Of a stretch of 7,720 nucleotides of DNA, positions 1-6,330 are shown piece after piece. The number at the start of each line of letters is the position of its first letter. Positions within the stretch are counted from its first letter, which is position 1. A program made the translations under genes and the position numbers. The DNA comes from Actinomycetota bacterium (lineage in GTDB: Bacteria; Actinomycetota; Thermoleophilia; Gaiellales; Gaiellaceae), in NCBI GenBank assembly GCA_005885565.1, contig VAXK01000308.1, forward strand, positions 1-7,720, written 5' to 3'. The notes under the pieces are model-generated. The model was not told the DNA's origin and did not search any database. It worked only from the letters and a program-made list of their open reading frames with translations.

Positions 1-435
1 GAGCTCGATCGCGTCCGCGCGCTCACGCGCGAGCCGCGTGGAGACGTTCCGGTAGAACTCGGGCGAGTCGGGCGACACGGCCGCCGGGCAGACGACCACT
101 TCCGCTCCGAGCGCGCGCAGGATGCTCCGCTTCTCCTCGGAGACCTTGTCGGGGCAGGTGAAGAGGCACCGGTAGCCCTTCTGCTGCGCGACGAGCGCGA
201 GCCCCACGCCGGTGTTCCCCGAGGTCGGCTCGACGATCGTCGCCCCGGGGCGCAGCGTCCCGTCGCGCTCGGCCGCCTCGATCATCCAAAGCGCCGGCCG
301 GTCCTTGACGCTGCCGCCGGGGTTCAGGAACTCGAGCTTCGCAAGCACCTCCGGCTCGAGCCCCGCGGTGATCCGGCGCAGGCGCAGGAGCGGCGTCCTG
401 CCGATCAGGTCGAGCAGCGACTCGCAGACGTCCAT
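1..435 (-). CDS. PLP-dependent cystathionine beta-synthase / cysteine synthase family protein (N-terminal part, cut at window edge)
   Basis: Only the first 145 residues are present; the gene continues beyond position 1. The fold-type II PLP signature is clear: LIGRTPLLRL near residues 10-19, the Schiff-base lysine K44 in PGGSVKDR, and the substrate loop EPTSGNTG at about 69-76. CPDKVSEEKR follows at about 94-103, as in actinobacterial cystathionine beta-synthases. The family performs beta-replacement on serine, O-acetylserine or O-phosphoserine to give cystathionine, cysteine or other beta-substituted alanines in the cytoplasm. Whether C-terminal CBS domains follow cannot be seen. The ATG at 435 shares one base with the stop of the upstream ThDP enzyme gene (TGATG), so it is the last visible gene of the leftward operon and probably translationally coupled, with only a weak ribosome-binding site of its own. 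It could be a housekeeping cbs gene, or a dedicated enzyme making an unusual amino acid (as SbnA makes a diaminopropionate precursor). Family assignment is secure; the exact substrate is not. Confidence 0.9.
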   Translation of the reverse strand, partial: MDVCESLLDLIGRTPLLRLRRITAGLEPEVLAKLEFLNPGGSVKDRPALWMIEAAERDGTLRPGATIVEPTSGNTGVGLALVAQQKGYRCLFTCPDKVSEEKRSILRALGAEVVVCPAAVSPDSPEFYRNVSTRLARERADAIEL

Positions 436-2144
436 CAGCTCGTCACCGGCAACGGGCTCGCCGGCCCGCCGTCGAGCCTGCGGTAGGCCGAGATCCACGA
501 GAGGCTCGTCTTCACCTCGACGAGCACGGGGCCGTCGTGGGCGAGCGCGTGGCGCAGCGCGGGCTCGACGTCGCCGGGCTCGCTCGCGGTGAGCCCGAGC
601 GCGCCATAGGCCTCCGCCATCCGCGCGAAGTCCGGGTTCACGAGGTCGGTCGCGATCGAGCGGCCGGGGAACTCCTGCTCCTGGGCCATGCGGATCGTGC
701 CGTAGCTCCCGTTGTTCGAGAGGACGACGACGAGCGGCAGCCGGCGCGCGACCGCCGTTGCGAGCTCGCTCCCGTTCATGAGGAAGCCGCCGTCGCCGAC
801 GAACGCGACCACCGGGACGTCCGAGCCGCGAAGCAGGGCGGCGACCGCGGCGGGGACGCCGTAGCCCATCGCGCTCGAGGAGACGCCGAGCAGCGTTCCG
901 CGCGGCCCGAAGCGGAGGTAGCGGTAGACCCAGCTCGTGAAGACGCCGGAGTCGACGGTCACGACGACGTCGCCGCCGGTGAGCCGGTCGAGCGCGGCCA
1001 CGACCTCGCCGAAGACGATCCCGTCGCCCGCGTCCACCGGCCGCCAGACCGCCTTCTCGGCCTCGTAGCGGTGCAGCTCCCGCGCCCATGCTTCCCGCTC
1101 GTTCCGGAGCGGCGGCCCGGGGCGATCGGCCAGGGCCCGGAGGAGCGCGACCGGATCGCACGCGAGCCCGAGCGCCGGCCGGTGGACGACGCCGATGCGG
1201 CCCTCGTCCGGGTAGACGTGCACGAGCGCCTGGTGCGGCTCGGGGGCCGCCGGAAAGAGGCCGCCGCGGGTCGTGACGTCGTCGAGCCGCGTCCCCACCG
1301 CGAGCACGAGGTCGGCCCGGTCGAGCAGCGCGAGCTGGCCTGCGGGCGTCGCGTTGTGCAGGTGCCCGGCGTAGTGCGGATGGCGGTTGTCGAGCGCCGA
1401 CTGCCGCTTGTTCGCCGTGCACACGGGCACGACGTGCGTCTCGGAGAACGCTCGGAGGGCTGCGCGCCCGGACGGCGACGTCACGCCGGCGCCGGCGAGC
1501 GTGAGCGGCCGCCGAGCCGTCCGGAGCAGGAGCTCGACGTCGTCGACCGCGGTCTCGGCCGGCGCCGCCCACTCGCGGCGCCGCGGCTCCTCGCCGGCGT
1601 CGCCGGCGAAGGGCTCGCCGAGGACGTCCTCCGGCAGCACGAGCACGGCCGGGCCTGGTGTCCCCGACTCGGCGGCGCGGACCGCGCGCGAGACGAACTC
1701 CTCGGCGCTGCCCGCGTCGTGCAGCACCCAGATCCCCTTCGCGAGGCGGCCGAACATCTGCAGGCAGTCGAGCTCCTGGAAGACGTCCTTGCCGATCTGC
1801 GCCCGGCGCACGTGGCCGACGAGGAGGAGGAGCGGCGCGGCGTCCTGCGCCGCCGCGTGGACGCCGATGCTCGCGTTCGCCGCGCCCGGGCCGCGGTTGA
1901 CGAGGCAGACGCCGGCCCGGCCGGTCAGCTTCGCATCCGTCACGGCCATGAACGCCGCCGAGCCCTCGTGGCGGGTCGTAACCACGTCGATCTCCGGCGT
2001 GTCGTAGAGGACATCCAGGACCGGCAGGTAGCTCTCGCCGGCGACGCAGAAGATGCGGTCGACGCCTCTCCGGGCGAGCGCCGCGACGAGCCCGCGCGCG
2101 ACCGTCGAGAACGCGGCGGGCGCGATCGCCTCGGCGAGGCTCAA
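435..2144 (-). CDS. Thiamine-diphosphate-dependent enzyme, acetolactate synthase large-subunit-like
   Basis: The protein has 569 residues, the usual length for the POX/AHAS family. The order is PYR domain, central domain, PP domain. The PYR domain carries the ThDP-activating glutamate E60 in TTRHEGSAAF. The PP domain has the metal/diphosphate motif GDGG at 450-453 ending in NN at 477-478, followed by GSYGTIRMAQEQEFPGR. The family decarboxylates 2-keto acids such as pyruvate and may condense the product with another carbonyl or reduce or release it. The acceptor here is unknown. It lacks the GMVRQWQ-type stretch of anabolic acetohydroxyacid synthase and has no small regulatory subunit gene beside it, so a branched-chain amino-acid role is less likely. 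The start is a TTG at 2144, overlapping the upstream stop (TTGA) with GGAG five bases before it. An open frame extends upstream to 3041 but runs through the neighbouring gene and is not coding. It could supply a keto or aldehyde unit for the cluster (inference). Confidence 0.9.
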   Translation of the reverse strand: MSLAEAIAPAAFSTVARGLVAALARRGVDRIFCVAGESYLPVLDVLYDTPEIDVVTTRHEGSAAFMAVTDAKLTGRAGVCLVNRGPGAANASIGVHAAAQDAAPLLLLVGHVRRAQIGKDVFQELDCLQMFGRLAKGIWVLHDAGSAEEFVSRAVRAAESGTPGPAVLVLPEDVLGEPFAGDAGEEPRRREWAAPAETAVDDVELLLRTARRPLTLAGAGVTSPSGRAALRAFSETHVVPVCTANKRQSALDNRHPHYAGHLHNATPAGQLALLDRADLVLAVGTRLDDVTTRGGLFPAAPEPHQALVHVYPDEGRIGVVHRPALGLACDPVALLRALADRPGPPLRNEREAWARELHRYEAEKAVWRPVDAGDGIVFGEVVAALDRLTGGDVVVTVDSGVFTSWVYRYLRFGPRGTLLGVSSSAMGYGVPAAVAALLRGSDVPVVAFVGDGGFLMNGSELATAVARRLPLVVVLSNNGSYGTIRMAQEQEFPGRSIATDLVNPDFARMAEAYGALGLTASEPGDVEPALRHALAHDGPVLVEVKTSLSWISAYRRLDGGPASPLPVTS

Positions 2145-3382
2145 GCGAGCTCCGCCGGCGTCTTGTAGGGCCGGGTCATGCGCTCCGGCGGATAGACGTT
2201 CGCGGCATCGTCGAACTTCTGGCCCACCTCCTGGTACTGCCAGATCACGAGCTGCGGGGAGTCGTGGTGCCAGAATTCCTCCCCGCGCTCGAAGCGGACG
2301 GGACCGCGCCAGATCACCCATTCCCGGGACTCGAGCGCGTCGATGAGGTCGTCGCGGTCGTCCGACCCGGCGACGTCGAGTGCCTGGGCGACGAGCGTCA
2401 CGTCGGTGAACGAGTTCAAGATCGTGTCGGGCGGGAAGTCGTTGTACCGCTCGACGTAGCGGTCGATGCACCAGCGGCCGATGTCTGTCAGCCCAGTCCA
2501 GGACGGCCGGTACTGCGTCGCCGGCCACAGGATCCCGATCCCGGCCGGCCCGGCGAAGTGCCAGAAGTCCTTGGAGCGCATCGGAAAGCCGAAGGGGACC
2601 ATCATCGGCACCGACGGGCGCAGCCCGAGCTCGGCCGCCTGGTTCAGGAACAGGTAGTTGGTGCGGATGAGCCCGGCGTTGATGATCGCGTCCGGCGCCC
2701 ATTCCCGCACCTGCTCGAGCTCGGCCCGGATGTCGGTGACGCTCTCCTGCGAGAAGTCGAAGCGGAGGAACTCCATGCCGCGCTCGGCTTGTCCGTAGCG
2801 CTCGAGCTCGTTCGCCGTCGACAGCCCGAACACGGTGTCCCCGGCGAGGATCGCTATCCGTCGCAGCCCGACACCGGCGAGGAAGTCGATCATCAGCGGG
2901 GCGCGGTCCGCGATCGTGAAGTACGTCCGGAAGACGGTCCGGCGGCGGCGCGTCGCGTCGCTGTCGCCGTTCTCGATGAACATCGGCAGCCCGAGCTCCT
3001 CGGTCCGGGCCGAGACTGCGCCGCTCGTGCGCAGGTGCCACTGTCCGAGGACGGCCACGACCCCCTGCTCGTTCAACCAGTTCAGCCCCCTAACGGCCGA
3101 GACGGCCATCGTCCTGTCGTTCGCGCCCTCGAGGTCGTTGACCAGCAGGAGCTCGATGTTGCGACCGCCGAGGATGCCACCGTGCTCGCGGACGTACTCG
3201 GCGCCGATGCACGCTCCCCGGGTCTCGAGCTCGCCTGCGGTCGGATCGCCGGGCGGCGTGAGCGGCGTGAGGATACCGATGCGGACGGGATTCGGGCCGG
3301 CCTCGCGGTTGACGGCCTCGACGTCCCGGCGCGCACGGTCTTCATGGGTCTCCTCGACGGGAGCTTGCGCCTGCACGGTCAT
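2141..3382 (-). CDS. Type-1 periplasmic-binding-protein-like (LivJ/AmiC-type) protein without a signal peptide
   Basis: The protein has 413 residues and resembles branched-chain amino-acid/amide binding proteins (Peripla_BP_6): VRIGILTPLTPPGD at about 33-46, GAEYVREHGGILGGR at 60-74, VAVLGQWHLRTSGAVSA at 109-125 (the place of the usual ligand-binding G-x-x-x-S region), GLPMFIENG at 131-139, RIAILAGDTVFG at 175-186 and PDAIINAG at 230-237. The first 32 residues are charged and polar, with no hydrophobic core, no lipobox cysteine and no twin-arginine motif, so secretion is unlikely. Family members of this kind in the cytoplasm, such as AmiC, act as ligand sensors, while secreted members feed ABC transporters. 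No permease or ATPase gene is present. The ATG at 3382 overlaps the sulfotransferase stop (ATGA) and has AAGGAG eight bases upstream. Residues added by a longer open frame upstream to 3751 lie in the neighbouring gene. A sensing, ligand-carrying or even enzymatic role is possible; none can be decided. Confidence 0.87.
   Translation of the reverse strand: MTVQAQAPVEETHEDRARRDVEAVNREAGPNPVRIGILTPLTPPGDPTAGELETRGACIGAEYVREHGGILGGRNIELLLVNDLEGANDRTMAVSAVRGLNWLNEQGVVAVLGQWHLRTSGAVSARTEELGLPMFIENGDSDATRRRRTVFRTYFTIADRAPLMIDFLAGVGLRRIAILAGDTVFGLSTANELERYGQAERGMEFLRFDFSQESVTDIRAELEQVREWAPDAIINAGLIRTNYLFLNQAAELGLRPSVPMMVPFGFPMRSKDFWHFAGPAGIGILWPATQYRPSWTGLTDIGRWCIDRYVERYNDFPPDTILNSFTDVTLVAQALDVAGSDDRDDLIDALESREWVIWRGPVRFERGEEFWHHDSPQLVIWQYQEVGQKFDDAANVYPPERMTRPYKTPAELA
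2150..2153 (-). promoter_or_regulatory. Ribosome-binding site (GGAG) supporting the TTG start of the ThDP enzyme
   Basis: On the minus strand GGAG stands five bases before the TTG at 2144, inside the last codons of the preceding gene. The residues that follow (SLAEAIAPAAFSTVARGLVAAL) begin exactly the family's N-terminal helix. No ATG or GTG start lies close by in this frame. Confidence 0.6.
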
Positions 3383-4560
3383 AGTTCGAACTCCTTCCTG
3401 TAGTCGCCGAGCCGTTCCTCGAGCTCGGCGCGGCTCACGCCGAACTCCTCCGGCGTGTAGCGATGGCGGCCGTGGCGGCCCTTCGGGTTCCGCTCGAGGA
3501 AGCGGCGGACGCGTTTCTCCGCTGCGCCCGTCCAGCGGATGCCCGCGAACTCGCAGACGGAGGCGACGGCGGCCAGCGGGTCGCCGACGACGTCGTCGTA
3601 GCGAAGGTCGAGGACGGGCAGGCCGTGGACGTCGCCGCTCCGGCGGGCCGGCCCGATCGCCGCCTCGGCGCGCTCCGTCCAGTAGCGACCGATCTCGGCT
3701 CGGTCGACCTCGGCCGAGCGAGCGGAGCGGACGACCGCGGTCAGGCTGCATGCAGAGGTGATCGCCGCCACCGGGTCACGATGCAGCCGCACGAGCCGCC
3801 CGTGCGGGTAGGTCGCCGCGAGCGCGTCGAGGTGCCACAGGTGCGTCGGGCACTTGAGCGCGACGTGCCCGCCGGGATCGCGCCAGAGCAGGCAGCGGAG
3901 CAGCGTGCGGTGGAACGCGTACGGCCGCCGCATGTCCTGCCCGGCGAGCCAGTCCACGTAGCTCGGGATGCGATATCGCAACGGGTAGATGTCGCTGGTG
4001 AAGGTCGTTGCAATGAGCCGATGGCATTCCTCCGGGAGCTCCGCGTCGAGGTAGTGGATGGCGCGGAAGGCGGGCGCAGCTCGGTAGTAGGCCTGCACGT
4101 AGGCCTGGGTCACGCGGATCAGCCGCGCGCGCTCGGCGGCCGAGCCGTCGCGGGAGATGGGATGCATCAGCTCCCAGAGCTGCGGCACCCGGACGTCGGG
4201 ATGCTGCGCGAGCAGGTTCTGGAGGAGCGTGGTGCCAGTTCGGAAGAGCCCGACGACGACGAGCGGCCCGTCGAGCGGAAGCCGCTCGATCTCGGGGTGC
4301 CGCTCGAGCAGCCGGTGCAGGCGCAGCTGGAGCACGAGCGCGGAGACGAGCGCGCGCTGCGTCGACCGGCGCCCGGCTTCGGTGAGCCGCGCCTCGTCCG
4401 AGATCGCCGAGCATAGGCGGTCGAGCGCCGGCAGGAACCGAAGGCCGTCCCCGTCGGGTGCGTGCGTCAGGACGCCGCCGACCAGCTCCGCAGCCTCGAG
4501 GCGCGCGCCGCGCGGGCTCGGCGCCTCGGCGAGCACACCTCCAGCGGCGGTCATCGGCAA
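3379..4560 (-). CDS. Sulfotransferase family protein (PAPS-dependent type)
   Basis: The protein has 393 residues and is the first gene of the leftward operon. The 5'-phosphosulfate-binding loop is seen as PLVVVGLFRTGTTLLQNLL at about 99-117 (the R-T-G-T-T P-loop-like turn), followed by HPDVRVPQLWEL. The 3'-phosphate-binding part is RLVRLHRDPVAAITSACSL at about 255-273, with the arginine/serine pair expected there. These match the Sulfotransferase_3-like family. Such enzymes move a sulfuryl group from PAPS to a hydroxyl or amine of a small molecule, lipid or peptide. There is no signal peptide or membrane segment, so the protein should be cytosolic. The chosen TTG at 4560 has GGAG five bases upstream; an ATG two codons later at 4554 has the same GGAG at eleven bases and is a fair alternative. 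Its stop overlaps the next start (ATGA). In context it probably tailors the product of the cluster (inference). Some members of this superfamily are not active sulfotransferases, so the acceptor is open. Confidence 0.86.
   Translation of the reverse strand: MPMTAAGGVLAEAPSPRGARLEAAELVGGVLTHAPDGDGLRFLPALDRLCSAISDEARLTEAGRRSTQRALVSALVLQLRLHRLLERHPEIERLPLDGPLVVVGLFRTGTTLLQNLLAQHPDVRVPQLWELMHPISRDGSAAERARLIRVTQAYVQAYYRAAPAFRAIHYLDAELPEECHRLIATTFTSDIYPLRYRIPSYVDWLAGQDMRRPYAFHRTLLRCLLWRDPGGHVALKCPTHLWHLDALAATYPHGRLVRLHRDPVAAITSACSLTAVVRSARSAEVDRAEIGRYWTERAEAAIGPARRSGDVHGLPVLDLRYDDVVGDPLAAVASVCEFAGIRWTGAAEKRVRRFLERNPKGRHGRHRYTPEEFGVSRAELEERLGDYRKEFEL
3391..3396 (-). promoter_or_regulatory. Ribosome-binding site (AAGGAG) for the binding-protein-like gene
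   Basis: AAGGAG on the minus strand lies eight bases before the ATG at 3382 and sets the N-terminus of that protein. This matters because it excludes an upstream start that could add a signal peptide. The upstream codons of the same frame lie within the sulfotransferase gene and encode an arginine-rich shadow sequence. Confidence 0.7.
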
Positions 4561-4586
4561 GACAGCTCCGCTGGGATGGGTTCCCT

Positions 4587-4670
4587 CATCGGCGGCGCTA
4601 GCCTACCAATTGGATGGATCAATGTACATCGGCGTAATGGAGTTCATGTGCCGATAGTTTTCACCGATGT
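4587..4670. repeat. Cluster of CATCGG half-sites, possible operator
   Basis: CATCGGCG occurs at 4587-4594 and again at 4627-4634, starts exactly 40 bases apart (about four helical turns). ACATCGG at 4626-4632 is matched by its reverse complement CCGATGT at 4664-4670, and a shorter CCGAT lies at 4651-4655. In a gap of 145 bases this arrangement could be a regulator-binding array acting on both operons. The motif is short and the region small, so chance remains quite possible. No regulator gene in the window points to a binding family. Confidence 0.25.
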
Positions 4671-4694
4671 TAAGCTCACGCCGTCGTACGAGTG

Positions 4695-4700
4695 AGGAGG
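4695..4700 (+). promoter_or_regulatory. Ribosome-binding site (AGGAGG) deciding the aminotransferase start
   Basis: A perfect AGGAGG lies five bases before the GTG at 4706. The frame is open further upstream to an ATG at 4667, but that ATG has no Shine-Dalgarno sequence and the added 13 residues would be encoded across this site. The GTG is therefore the better start. Confidence 0.75.
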
Positions 4701-4705
4701 GAGAC

Positions 4706-6082
4706 GTGACGAACGAGATCGTGGCACCGGCAGAGGCCCAGCAGCCGATCGGCCCGCCCGCCGACTATCCCATCTGGCACGGGTCGTTCCCGATGAGGCC
4801 GTTCATCGCCGGAAGGCTCCGAGCCGACCGCTTCCTCGTCGCGGGCGAGGGAATCCGCGTGCGCGACGCCGGCGGCCGGTGGTTCCTCGACGCCCGCTCG
4901 TCGTGCTGGAACCTCGGCCTCGGCTACAGCGCCGACGAGGTGAAGGAGGCGATCCGGCGACAGCTCGACGAGCTGCCGAACGCGACCCTGCTCGCGTACG
5001 ACCGGCCGGCCGCCGTCACGCTCGAGTACGCACGCGCGCTCCGCGACGCGTTCGACTCCCGTCTCCCGTACCTGCGGTTCGGCAACAGCGGCTCGCAGAT
5101 GACGGAGACGGCGGTCCTGCTCAGCCGCTTCGTGCGCACCCTGGAGGGCACGCCGGAGCGGACGGCGATCCTCAGCTTCCAGTTCAGCTACCACGGCCTC
5201 GGCCCCGGCGCGAGCGCGTTCAGCGGGCTCGCGGCGAACTTCAACGCCTGCGGGCCGCTGCTCCCCGACGTCCACTTCCTGCCGGTCGAGGGCGGCTGGG
5301 CGGCGAACGTCTCGCGCGCGCTCGACGAGCTCGGTCCCGAGCGGACGAGCGCCGTCATCGTCGAGCCGCAGATGGGCAGCCGTGGATTCGTCCCGGAGCC
5401 GGACGACCTCGTCGCCGTCGCCGACCTCTGCCGTCAGCACGGCGTCCACTTCGTCGCGGACGAGGTCACCACCGGCTTCGGCCGCACGGGCGCGATGTCG
5501 CGCTGCCTCGACCTCGGGATCGAGCCCGACATGATCGTCCTCGGCAAGAACGTCACCTCGGGCTACGTCCCGATCGGCGTGCTGCTCCTCTCGGACGAGC
5601 TGTACGAGCTCGCCGCCGCGCCCGACCCGCCGCGCATCCTCACCGCCGGCTCGGCGACCGACGGCCATCCCGTCGCGGCTGCCGCGGGGCTCGCCGTCCT
5701 GCGGGTCTACGAGCGCGACGGGATCCTCGACCACGTGCGCTCGGTCGGCGCGTTCCTCCAGGAGCGGCTGCGGGCCCTGCACGCGGAGGCGATCGGCTCC
5801 GGCGACGTCCAAGGCGCCGGGCTCATGCAGCTCTTCCCGCTCGTCGACGCCGAGGGCAAGCCGTGGCCCCCGCCCAAGCTCGACCAGCTGCGGCTCGCGT
5901 GCGAGGACCACGGCCTTCTGCTCAGCATCGCCCTGAGCGGCCTCTGGATCGTGCCGCCGCTGATCTCGACCGAGAGCGACTGCGTCGAGATCGTGGAGGC
6001 GCTCGAAGCAGCCCTCGCCGACGTTCGCGGGGCCGGCGCGGAAGCGGTCGGCGCCGGATCGACCCAGGAGGCTCGGCCATGA
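4706..6082 (+). CDS. Class III PLP-dependent aminotransferase
   Basis: The protein has 458 residues, normal for the ornithine/acetylornithine/omega-aminotransferase family. Visible motifs: SSCWNLGLGYS at about 65-75, GNSGSQMTETA at 126-136 (a variant of the usual G-S-E-A-N-E-x-A phosphate-binding loop), FSYHG at 160-164 whose aromatic/His pair stacks on PLP, VEPQMGSRG at 219-227, the PLP-nitrogen aspartate D252 in FVADEVTTGFGRTG, and the Schiff-base lysine K281 in VLGKNVTSGYVPIG. The family moves an amino group between an amine or amino acid and a keto acid or aldehyde. Some relatives act on carrier-bound beta-keto thioesters in NRPS/PKS lines, which is notable because a carrier-protein gene follows with an ATGA overlap. 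The last 20 or so residues are Gly/Ala-rich and look like a flexible tail. GTG start with AGGAGG five bases upstream. Substrate unknown; a carrier-bound or free keto/aldehyde substrate, perhaps made by the ThDP enzyme, is an inference. Confidence 0.93.
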   Translation: MTNEIVAPAEAQQPIGPPADYPIWHGSFPMRPFIAGRLRADRFLVAGEGIRVRDAGGRWFLDARSSCWNLGLGYSADEVKEAIRRQLDELPNATLLAYDRPAAVTLEYARALRDAFDSRLPYLRFGNSGSQMTETAVLLSRFVRTLEGTPERTAILSFQFSYHGLGPGASAFSGLAANFNACGPLLPDVHFLPVEGGWAANVSRALDELGPERTSAVIVEPQMGSRGFVPEPDDLVAVADLCRQHGVHFVADEVTTGFGRTGAMSRCLDLGIEPDMIVLGKNVTSGYVPIGVLLLSDELYELAAAPDPPRILTAGSATDGHPVAAAAGLAVLRVYERDGILDHVRSVGAFLQERLRALHAEAIGSGDVQGAGLMQLFPLVDAEGKPWPPPKLDQLRLACEDHGLLLSIALSGLWIVPPLISTESDCVEIVEALEAALADVRGAGAEAVGAGSTQEARP

Positions 6083-6330
6083 CGACGAGCGCCGACGGAG
6101 CCGTCGCCGATCGCGTCCTCGCCGCGCTGCGCACCGCGCTCGACGACGACGGGCTCGGCACGGAAGACGACTTCTTCGCCGAGGGCGGGGATTCCGTCGC
6201 CGCGGTGCACGCGCTCCAGCTCATCCACCAGTCGACGGGAGTGCAGCTCCCCGTCGCCGTGTTCTTCACGCACCCCTCCGCCGGCCAGCTCGCGGAGCTC
6301 GTCGGCGGACGGAGCGAGACCGCGGAGTGA
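6079..6330 (+). CDS. Stand-alone phosphopantetheine carrier protein (PCP/ACP-like)
   Basis: The protein has 83 residues, the typical carrier-domain size. The motif DDFFAEGGDSVAAVHALQLIHQ at about 30-51 contains the phosphopantetheine attachment serine S39. GGDS preceded by FFxxG is more like NRPS peptidyl carrier domains than the DSL of fatty-acid ACPs. The third helix region VQLPVAVFFTHPSAGQLAELV at 55-75 also fits NRPS carriers (P-V-x-x-F-F-x-x-P-T/S). The holo form would hold an acyl or aminoacyl unit as a thioester in the cytoplasm. The ATG at 6079 overlaps the aminotransferase stop (ATGA), and AGGAGG at 6066-6071 lies seven bases upstream. The next gene begins inside its stop codon. No adenylation, condensation or thioesterase domain and no phosphopantetheinyl transferase is visible, so the loading partner must be elsewhere. 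The coupling to an aminotransferase and a LanB-like protein suggests these two act on the carried unit (inference). Confidence 0.92.
   Translation: MTTSADGAVADRVLAALRTALDDDGLGTEDDFFAEGGDSVAAVHALQLIHQSTGVQLPVAVFFTHPSAGQLAELVGGRSETAE

Larger units (their letters stand above)
4561..4705. promoter_or_regulatory. Divergent intergenic region expected to hold both operon promoters
   Basis: This is the only real non-coding gap in the window and lies between the divergent sulfotransferase and aminotransferase genes. It is clearly richer in A and T than the coding DNA around it, as expected for promoters. I could not identify a convincing -35/-10 pair in either direction, so no promoter is placed. It contains short palindromes (CCAATTGG at 4606-4613, ATGTACAT at 4622-4629) and repeated CATCGG half-sites listed separately. 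No tRNA, riboswitch-like structure or small ORF with a ribosome-binding site is visible. Shared control of both operons from here is an inference from the layout. Confidence 0.6.

Noticed and set aside
435..2144. Naming the ThDP enzyme ilvB
   Set aside because: Similarity is at family level only, and context plus the missing anabolic motif argue against the branched-chain role.
537..2168. 543-residue plus-strand open frame opposite the ThDP enzyme
   Set aside because: Arg/Glu/Val-rich composition typical of the antisense of a high-GC gene, with no recognisable motif. The minus strand has clear catalytic motifs throughout.
2145..3041. Upstream extension of the ThDP-enzyme frame to an 868-residue protein
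   Set aside because: The added residues are arginine-rich, match no family, and lie in another frame of the well-supported binding-protein-like gene. The TTG at 2144 with GGAG fits the family N-terminus.
3383..3751. Upstream extension of the binding-protein-like frame
   Set aside because: It runs through the sulfotransferase 3' end in another frame with low-complexity Arg/Pro content; the ATG at 3382 has a strong AAGGAG.
4606..4629. Palindromes CCAATTGG and ATGTACAT as a terminator or definite operator
   Set aside because: Too short for a hairpin terminator, no T-run, and 8-base palindromes are weak evidence alone. Mentioned only within the intergenic region.
4676..5911. 411-residue minus-strand open frame opposite the aminotransferase
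   Set aside because: Low-complexity antisense shadow; the plus strand encodes an intact class III aminotransferase.
4879..6330. 483-residue plus-strand frame ending in the carrier protein, suggesting a fusion
   Set aside because: The first 400 residues are an Arg/Pro-rich shadow of the aminotransferase frame. The carrier protein has its own ATG and AGGAGG at 6066-6071.
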